The notes beneath the pieces are model-generated. The model made no database searches. It saw nothing but the letters and a program-made list of their open reading frames with translations, and had not been told where the DNA came from. From Chloroflexota bacterium (lineage in GTDB: Bacteria > Chloroflexota > Dehalococcoidia > GIF9 > UBA5629), in assembly GCA_020354105.1 (NCBI GenBank), contig CP070642.1, forward strand, positions 1,463,875-1,475,020: 11,146 nucleotides of DNA. Reading direction: 5' to 3'. The position numbers were made by a program, and so were the translations under genes. This document shows positions 7,077-11,146 of this stretch, one piece after another; within the stretch, counting starts at the first letter, position 1; each line of letters opens with the position of its first letter.

Positions 7077-7907
7077 TCACCGTCTTTTTCTCAGCCATTC
7101 CTCCATTTCTCTAACCAGCTTTTGGCTTTCGTCCACGGTGAGACTGAGGTTGCCTTCAAGCTTGCTGATATAACCATCAAGATCAGGATACTTGCTTCTC
7201 ACCTGAGCTATCTCTTTGTTCTGTCTTGCTACCTCTTCGTCTATATCTGATAAATCAATACTCAACTCGAGGTGTGCGTTAAAGAACTCTGCAAGCTTTT
7301 TACAAGCCTGCAGGTCTGCTGCCAATAAATAGAAGGGCAGTGTCACCCAAAGGCTTGCCCCGGCAATATTTCTCCTCTTGGCAGCCCAGAGGAGAAATGA
7401 GCTAAAAGTCGGTCTTTGACCATCTTGAGTTTCATAATCCATATCGCTAACAAGTTCATGATGACTCAATACTCTCTTCATATCAGTCGAATTGACCACA
7501 GACAACAATATACGTGGCATCGTATGAGCAGCAGCAGAAACCATACCTCCAACAATGTATATTTCCTTCACCTTACAATATTTCTCAGCTATGTCTAGGA
7601 CCAGACCCAAAAACCTATACCACTCGTACTGTGGTATATCGCTCTTGAAAATAACCAGACTATTCTCCTGGCACCAGTAAAATTTGCTTTCCGGGAATTG
7701 GGCTATATCTTCCTCCACTGAAACTCCGCCTAACGAGAAGAAACCCTCGGGACTAATCTCAGCAAATTCCCGACCCTCCAGCTTTCTATTTAAATAGTCA
7801 ACAACACCTGCCCCAACTTTTCCGACATCTTGATTCCAGGCTACCACCAAAGACGAACTCTCTAACTTGGGCTTAGTAAAGAGTTTAAATGGCTGTCCCT
7901 CGCTCAA
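7077..7907 (-). CDS. PAC2-family protein, divergent second paralogue
   Basis: The 276-residue protein is a divergent homologue of the PAC2-family protein encoded just upstream. Aligning blocks include VAWNQDVGKVG (22-32) for the family's Gly-rich N-terminal loop, FPxSKFYW near 72-79, a VGGMV...HTMPR segment, the AAKRRNI helix and the acidic SIDLSDIDEEV near the start of a helical, charged C-terminal tail. The glycine-rich GLNGLLLG stretch of the partner is replaced by TFSSFLLW. The PAC2 fold is known from proteasome assembly chaperones; the role of bacterial members (COG2047-like) is unknown. The start is a TTG with GGAGGAGA 6 nt upstream, lying inside the end of the preceding gene; the intergenic gap is 2 nt, so translation is likely coupled. 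Inference: the two paralogues may form a heteromer, this one having lost a conserved site. Confidence 0.75.
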   Translation of the reverse strand: MSEGQPFKLFTKPKLESSSLVVAWNQDVGKVGAGVVDYLNRKLEGREFAEISPEGFFSLGGVSVEEDIAQFPESKFYWCQENSLVIFKSDIPQYEWYRFLGLVLDIAEKYCKVKEIYIVGGMVSAAAHTMPRILLSVVNSTDMKRVLSHHELVSDMDYETQDGQRPTFSSFLLWAAKRRNIAGASLWVTLPFYLLAADLQACKKLAEFFNAHLELSIDLSDIDEEVARQNKEIAQVRSKYPDLDGYISKLEGNLSLTVDESQKLVREMEEWLRKRR

Positions 7908-7909
7908 AG

Positions 7910-8821
7910 TTAATCTCCTCCGGGTTCTCTTTTAAAGAGCCTGTCAATTTCTTGCAGGATTTTTCTCTTGTCTTCTTCCGTTATCGGTTCAGGCTCACTA
8001 GGTTTGGCATAAGTCACATACTTCAATTTATCAAGTTGCTCTTTTATATCCGAAGGAAGTTTTTCATACACACTATCGATTTCATTTTCGCTTTGTTCAA
8101 CAAGAGCGTCAATTTCATCCAGCGAAACTTCAATTCCCAAAGCAGTACTCAACACCTCGAGCACAGATTTGGACCCTTTGGGGTAAGGAATAGGGAAACC
8201 GTGAATATAAATTGGCACCTCTCCCATCACACAGATAGCCTCGAGTCCCCTCTTTCTGGCAACACCCAGTAGCAGTCCGTTTAATCCAGTAATATTTCCT
8301 TGCCCATTCCTGTCTTCTATGTCTGACATTAACACTGTATTCTCGTAACTTTTTACCTCATCAATCAAGGCTCCCATATTAGGCACCACCCAGACTCTCG
8401 ACCTAGCGGTGTGATGGATAGGTGCAACAGCTGCCCCTGATGTATAAACTCTATGACATCCGAATTTCAATGCCACATCTATAACGAGATTAGCCATTTC
8501 ATAAGCTTTAGTTCCCTCAGCATAAGCTCTAGCTCCATCACTGGGCTGTTCCTCTCCGATAAAGAACAACACATCATTTTTCCCGGTCTTCTTAAAATAG
8601 AATTTGTTGCTGGGGAACTCCAATTCTTTCAATTCACCACCCCTGATTAAAACTCTTCTGGGATAGAAGAAATCCCACGGTTCGATCTCACCGAGTTCCT
8701 CTGCTGCCATCACCCTCCTTAAAATATCAACAGCTATGACTCCAATGTTCCCGATGCCTGGCCAACAGGCTACCATAATCGGATTATTCAACTTTGGTTC
8801 TTTGTAAAGCTTAACTCCCAT
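7910..8821 (-). CDS. PAC2-family protein (proteasome assembly chaperone-like fold)
   Basis: This 303-residue protein carries the PAC2 pattern: VACWPGIGNIG (17-27), FPSNKFYF (69-76), a SGAAVAPIHHTARSR segment, the conserved glycine-rich GLNGLLLGVARKRGL, a VMGEVPIYIHGFP stretch and a helical acidic tail (about 240-303). In archaea and eukaryotes PAC2 relatives help assemble the 20S proteasome; bacterial ones have no settled role, and no proteasome gene is seen here. The ATG at 8821 is chosen over a GTG at 8869, because a good extended -10 element lies at 8860-8868, so the longer form would begin upstream of the transcript, and homology begins at MGVKLY. The ribosome binding site is weak (AGAGAG). 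The gene leads a two-gene operon with the divergent PAC2 paralogue. Confidence 0.88.
   Translation of the reverse strand: MGVKLYKEPKLNNPIMVACWPGIGNIGVIAVDILRRVMAAEELGEIEPWDFFYPRRVLIRGGELKELEFPSNKFYFKKTGKNDVLFFIGEEQPSDGARAYAEGTKAYEMANLVIDVALKFGCHRVYTSGAAVAPIHHTARSRVWVVPNMGALIDEVKSYENTVLMSDIEDRNGQGNITGLNGLLLGVARKRGLEAICVMGEVPIYIHGFPIPYPKGSKSVLEVLSTALGIEVSLDEIDALVEQSENEIDSVYEKLPSDIKEQLDKLKYVTYAKPSEPEPITEEDKRKILQEIDRLFKREPGGD
7914..7921 (-). promoter_or_regulatory. Ribosome binding site for the second PAC2 gene (TTG start)
   Basis: The minus strand reads GGAGGAGA, 6 nt before the TTG at 7907-7905 and within the last codons of the first PAC2 gene. It is the strongest reason to accept the TTG start. 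Confidence 0.7.
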
Positions 8822-8859
8822 CACTATCTCTCTTTTTTGTTCTGTGTCTACACTCGATA

Positions 8860-8888
8860 AGTATAGCACACAGCTTCAATAACTTTAA
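8860..8888 (-). promoter_or_regulatory. Promoter of the PAC2 pair
   Basis: The minus strand has an extended -10, TGCTATACT (8868-8860), with a weak -35 TTAAAG (8888-8883) 17 nt upstream. Transcription would begin near 8853, about 32 nt before the ATG at 8821. It is divergent from the DUF296 promoter in the same intergenic stretch. Confidence 0.55.
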
Positions 8889-8957
8889 CCCAACTAAATT
8901 ACTGATCAAAATATAATATAGATTGCCAACCAGAGCATATCAGTAAAAATGCAGGTA

Positions 8958-8986
8958 TTGAAAGAATATCATACTAAAGTTATGAT
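8958..8986 (+). promoter_or_regulatory. Promoter of the DUF296 gene
   Basis: TTGAAA (8958-8963), a 17-nt spacer and TATGAT (8981-8986) each match the sigma70 consensus at 5 of 6 positions. The start would be near 8993, leaving a leader of about 33 nt with a strong ribosome binding site. A perfect TATAAT at 8912-8917 has no fitting -35 and is a weaker alternative. Confidence 0.55.
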
Positions 8987-9011
8987 AAATCAAGAAAGCA
9001 AGTACAGTAAA

Positions 9012-9020
9012 GAGGAGGTG
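9012..9020 (+). promoter_or_regulatory. Ribosome binding site for the DUF296 gene (TTG start)
   Basis: GAGGAGGTG lies 5 nt before the TTG at 9026, a near-perfect anti-16S match that fixes the non-ATG start. Confidence 0.75.
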
Positions 9021-9025
9021 GCTCA

Positions 9026-9433
9026 TTGTTCAAAAGGATACATGTATTCAGGGTCAAACCTGGACAAGAATTGCTCAACGAAATAACACGCTATTGCCAG
9101 GAAAATGAGGTCCATTCGGGCATAGTCATCGGCATTATAGGGTCAGTCGAGAATGCCCAACTCAACTTCCTAAAAGCGCTCCCCGGAAAATATGACAGCG
9201 TAGATTATCATGGCCCATTAGAAATCGTTTGCGCCCAGGGCTCAATAGCGATGAAGGATGACGTTCCCATCATCCACATACACATTCAGCTATCAGAACA
9301 GGAAATCTCCTCCGGTGGTCATCTTGCCAAGGCAATTGTATTTTCCACGGCTGAGGTGACCATAGGTGAACTCGATTACCAGCTTCGCCGGCAGACGGAT
9401 AGCCATACAGGACTCAACGAATTGTCGGACTAA
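9026..9433 (+). CDS. PPC/DUF296 domain protein
   Basis: The 135-residue protein is a single PPC (plant and prokaryote conserved, DUF296) domain, a trimeric fold known from structures of bacterial and archaeal members and from plant AT-hook proteins; the role of free-standing bacterial forms is not established. Typical features are the GIVIGIIGSVENAQL stretch (32-46), the HIH motif (H84, H86) and GGHL (97-100, with H99), whose histidines form the family's likely metal site. No AT-hook is present, so DNA binding should not be assumed. The start is a TTG fixed by a strong ribosome binding site. The gene is divergent from the PAC2 pair and lies 162 nt upstream of an acyl-CoA synthetase subunit gene in the same direction, which has its own promoter-like signal. 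The final 13 residues are a polar tail. Confidence 0.88.
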   Translation: MFKRIHVFRVKPGQELLNEITRYCQENEVHSGIVIGIIGSVENAQLNFLKALPGKYDSVDYHGPLEIVCAQGSIAMKDDVPIIHIHIQLSEQEISSGGHLAKAIVFSTAEVTIGELDYQLRRQTDSHTGLNELSD

Positions 9434-9537
9434 ATCGAAGCTCTTCGCCAATAAAAGCAATCGTCTTTTGGAACCATTGGCAAGCCACCTGCAACACACC
9501 TTATATATACGGTAAGCAAAAAGTGTATCAAATCAAG

Positions 9538-9543
9538 TATAAT
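9538..9543 (+). promoter_or_regulatory. Possible -10 element of the acyl-CoA synthetase gene
   Basis: TATAAT is a perfect -10 hexamer; no good -35 is found at standard spacing (best is TAAGCA, 19 nt upstream). A start near 9550 would fall after the ATG at 9545 and before the TTG at 9596, so it favours the TTG as the real start. Confidence 0.4.
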
Positions 9544-9581
9544 AATGGACTGCGTCGGATTTAAGAACCACAACAACAAAC

Positions 9582-9587
9582 AAGGAG
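9582..9587 (+). promoter_or_regulatory. Ribosome binding site deciding the acyl-CoA synthetase start (TTG)
   Basis: AAGGAG lies 8 nt before an in-frame TTG at 9596. The upstream in-frame ATG at 9545 has no comparable site. Confidence 0.65.
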
Positions 9588-9595
9588 CTATAAAG

Positions 9596-11041
9596 TTGAA
9601 CAGTATCGTAGAGCAATTAGACCCCATTTTCAAGCCTAAATCGATTGCCGTATTGGGCGCCTCGGACTCAGTTGGTAAATGGGGCTATTTGATGGTGGAA
9701 AGGCCACTGAAGACAGGATTCGGTGGAGCCATATATCCAGTCAATCCAAATAAGAAAGAGATCCTGGGGCTTCGATCTTATCCTAGTATCCTGGATATAC
9801 CAGGCCAGATTGACCTCGCAGTGATGGCAGTGCCCGCTCCTTCTGTCCCTGGGCTGATGCAAGAATGTTCGCAGAAAAAAGTAAAGGGAGCAGTCCTAAT
9901 ACCGGGTGGCTTTGCCGAGGCCGGTAGTGAAGGGAAAATACTTGAAAACGAGGTAGCGCGAATAGCCAGAGCTGGGAAAATTCGGTTTGTGGGACCCAAT
10001 TGTATGGGAATATGGAGTGCTACTGTAAACCTTAATCTGTGTTTTTACCAAGCACCCAAACCGGGAGCCATCGCCTTTGTCTCTCAGAGTGGAACTTTCG
10101 GCGGATATCTATCCGAAATAGCAAACGCCAAAGGATATGGACTAAGTAAATTCATAAGCATAGGAAATCAGGCGGATCTCACTGCTTCTGAATACCTAGA
10201 ATATCTAGCCGAAGACGACGAGACTAAAGCCATAGTTTTCTACATGGAAGGCTTTAAGGATGGCAAGAGATTTTTCCAGTTCGCTAGGGAAGTGATAAAG
10301 AAAAAACCAATCGTGATTTTTAAGGGCGGGAGCACAGGTGCCGGTGCCAGAGCCACATTATCCCATACTGCCTCCCTAGCCGGTTCCGAACACGTGTTTG
10401 AAGGTATGTGCCGACAAGTAGGTTTAATAAGGGTCAGCGAAGCCATACATGCTTTTGAGATGGCTGAGGCACTTGTAGAAGAGCAACCCTTGCCCAGAGG
10501 GAGAAGAATAGCCATCATGGGGAGTGGTGGTCAGGGTGTTATAGCTACTGATGCCTGTGCCTCTCTGGGACTTGAGGTTCCAGAATTCGACAAAGCGACA
10601 GCAATGAGCTTGCAGGAATTTTTACCACCCCACGCACCACCAGCCAGGAATCCAATTGATTTCGCCAGTGGCTATCGTACTGCCGTTGATGAGACGAGAG
10701 TAATAGAAAAAATCCTCAGCCTGGACTACATCGACGGCGTAATAACCAACGCGCCTGTAAATCCAAGGTCTTGGGGACCCAAGCCCACCCCAGCGGATAA
10801 AGACAAGTCCCCGCCTGATACCATCGAGGTCGCAACTCAAGCGGCACATCTTTTTACAACACTCCCTAAAAAGTATCACAAACCAATAATCGCCGTACGT
10901 TTCCGTCGTACCGATGACCGCACCACTGATATCCTCAAAGAAGCTGGGATACCCATCTACGACACCCCAGAGCAATGCGCTCGTGCCATGTATGCCCTAG
11001 TCAAATATGCGGAAGCCCGAAGAGCCGCCGAGCAGCAATGA
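9596..11041 (+). CDS. ADP-forming acyl-CoA (acetate-CoA ligase type) synthetase, alpha subunit
   Basis: This enzyme family interconverts acyl-CoA, ADP and phosphate with the free acid, CoA and ATP, conserving thioester energy. The 481 residues cover the alpha subunit: an N-terminal CoA-binding Rossmann domain (about 8-135, with VLGAS at 19-23 and VGPNCMG at 132-138), a succinyl-CoA-ligase-like domain (about 155-290, with SQSG at 163-166) and a third CoA-ligase domain (about 295-470). The SHTASLAG motif holds His257, and YMEG holds Glu218. Counting from the TTG, these are the numbers I recall for the phosphorylated His and partner Glu of the Pyrococcus furiosus enzyme, which supports both catalysis and the start. 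The alternative ATG at 9545 would add 17 residues unlike the family. The ATP-grasp beta subunit is neither fused nor present here, so it must be encoded elsewhere or past the tRNA. The acyl substrate cannot be told from sequence. Confidence 0.88.
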   Translation: MNSIVEQLDPIFKPKSIAVLGASDSVGKWGYLMVERPLKTGFGGAIYPVNPNKKEILGLRSYPSILDIPGQIDLAVMAVPAPSVPGLMQECSQKKVKGAVLIPGGFAEAGSEGKILENEVARIARAGKIRFVGPNCMGIWSATVNLNLCFYQAPKPGAIAFVSQSGTFGGYLSEIANAKGYGLSKFISIGNQADLTASEYLEYLAEDDETKAIVFYMEGFKDGKRFFQFAREVIKKKPIVIFKGGSTGAGARATLSHTASLAGSEHVFEGMCRQVGLIRVSEAIHAFEMAEALVEEQPLPRGRRIAIMGSGGQGVIATDACASLGLEVPEFDKATAMSLQEFLPPHAPPARNPIDFASGYRTAVDETRVIEKILSLDYIDGVITNAPVNPRSWGPKPTPADKDKSPPDTIEVATQAAHLFTTLPKKYHKPIIAVRFRRTDDRTTDILKEAGIPIYDTPEQCARAMYALVKYAEARRAAEQQ

Positions 11042-11068
11042 CACTCTACTTCAAAGCTCGCCAGAAGC

Positions 11069-11098
11069 TTGACACTCAATCTGGACAAAAGCTATACT
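11069..11098 (+). promoter_or_regulatory. Promoter of tRNA-Ile
   Basis: A perfect TTGACA (11069-11074), an 18-nt spacer and TATACT (11093-11098) lie directly before the tRNA. Only 8 nt separate the -10 from the mature tRNA 5' base, so the predicted start (about 11105) nearly coincides with it. Confidence 0.75.
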
Positions 11099-11106
11099 TT
11101 TTGCCG

Positions 11107-11146
11107 GGGCCATTAGCTCAGTCGGTTAGAGCACGGTCCTGATAAG
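11107..11146 (+). tRNA. tRNA-Ile (anticodon GAU), 5' part only, cut by window edge
   Basis: The first 40 nt of a tRNA are visible. The acceptor strand is GGGCCAT (11107-11113), followed by T8 and A9. The D arm is GCTC...GAGC (11116-11119 and 11129-11132) around an AGTCGGTTA loop. The anticodon stem 5' strand is CGGTC (11134-11138). The 7-nt loop CTGATAA (11139-11145) carries anticodon GAT at 11141-11143, which reads AUU and AUC. The last base shown begins the 3' side of the anticodon stem. The 3' half, including the TpsiC arm, lies outside the window, so intactness cannot be confirmed. Confidence 0.93.

Noticed and set aside
8822..8869. Longer first PAC2 protein starting at GTG 8869
   Set aside because: An extended -10 promoter sits on top of this start, and the extra 16 residues do not resemble the family N terminus.
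9434..9500. Small inverted repeats after the DUF296 gene (CGAA/TTCG and AAAAG/CTTTT)
   Set aside because: Stems of 4-5 bp, mostly A-T, without a following T run do not support a terminator or structured RNA.
9545..9595. Longer acyl-CoA synthetase reading starting at ATG 9545
   Set aside because: It lacks a ribosome binding site, a TATAAT lies directly in front so the transcript probably begins after it, and catalytic numbering fits the TTG at 9596.
1..11146. Archaeal origin, suggested by the PAC2 and ADP-forming synthetase genes
   Set aside because: Sigma70-type promoters, UvrA, DegV and YtxH-type proteins point to a bacterium; both gene families also occur in bacteria.

Overview
The window reads as ordinary bacterial chromosome with moderate GC content and tightly packed genes. 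There is no sign of phage, transposon, CRISPR or plasmid genes. The signals are bacterial: Shine-Dalgarno sequences, sigma70-type promoters, a full-length UvrA and a bacterial-type tRNA. An ADP-forming acyl-CoA synthetase alpha subunit, two PAC2-family proteins, a PPC/DUF296 protein and a zinc-ribbon membrane protein, together with heavy use of TTG starts, suggest a Chloroflexota bacterium, perhaps Dehalococcoidia. That placement is inference from gene content and was not tested by a search.

Layout. (1) 45-2906, plus strand: uvrA, excision-repair damage recognition, converging with 11 bp to spare on the next block. (2) 2918-5390, minus strand: a four-gene membrane operon. In transcription order it holds a multi-pass protein with degenerate PrsW-like protease motifs, a small DUF948/YtxG-like protein, a YtxH-like protein overlapping it by 8 nt, and a PerM/AI-2E-type transporter. 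(3) 5515-5988, minus strand: a double zinc-ribbon protein with one membrane segment, probably with its own promoter. (4) 6195-7034, plus strand: a DegV fatty-acid-binding protein behind a good sigma70 promoter. (5) 7077-8821, minus strand: two tandem, divergent PAC2-family paralogues 2 nt apart. (6) 9026-9433, plus strand: a PPC/DUF296 protein, transcribed divergently from the PAC2 pair. (7) 9596-11041, plus strand: the alpha subunit of an ADP-forming acyl-CoA synthetase, with its catalytic Glu and His in place but no beta subunit in view. (8) 11107 to the window edge: the 5' half of tRNA-Ile(GAU), whose strong promoter leaves almost no 5' leader.

How the genes relate. Block 2 resembles the envelope/stress pairing known from Bacillus ytxGH, joined to a PerM transporter and an unusual possible pseudo-protease. 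The PAC2 pair looks like a heteromeric partner set. The DUF296 and acyl-CoA synthetase genes lie in the same direction but have separate promoter signals, so a functional link is only a suggestion. I found no clearly new system. The least explained items are the PAC2 pair, the degenerate PrsW-like protein and the near-leaderless tRNA.
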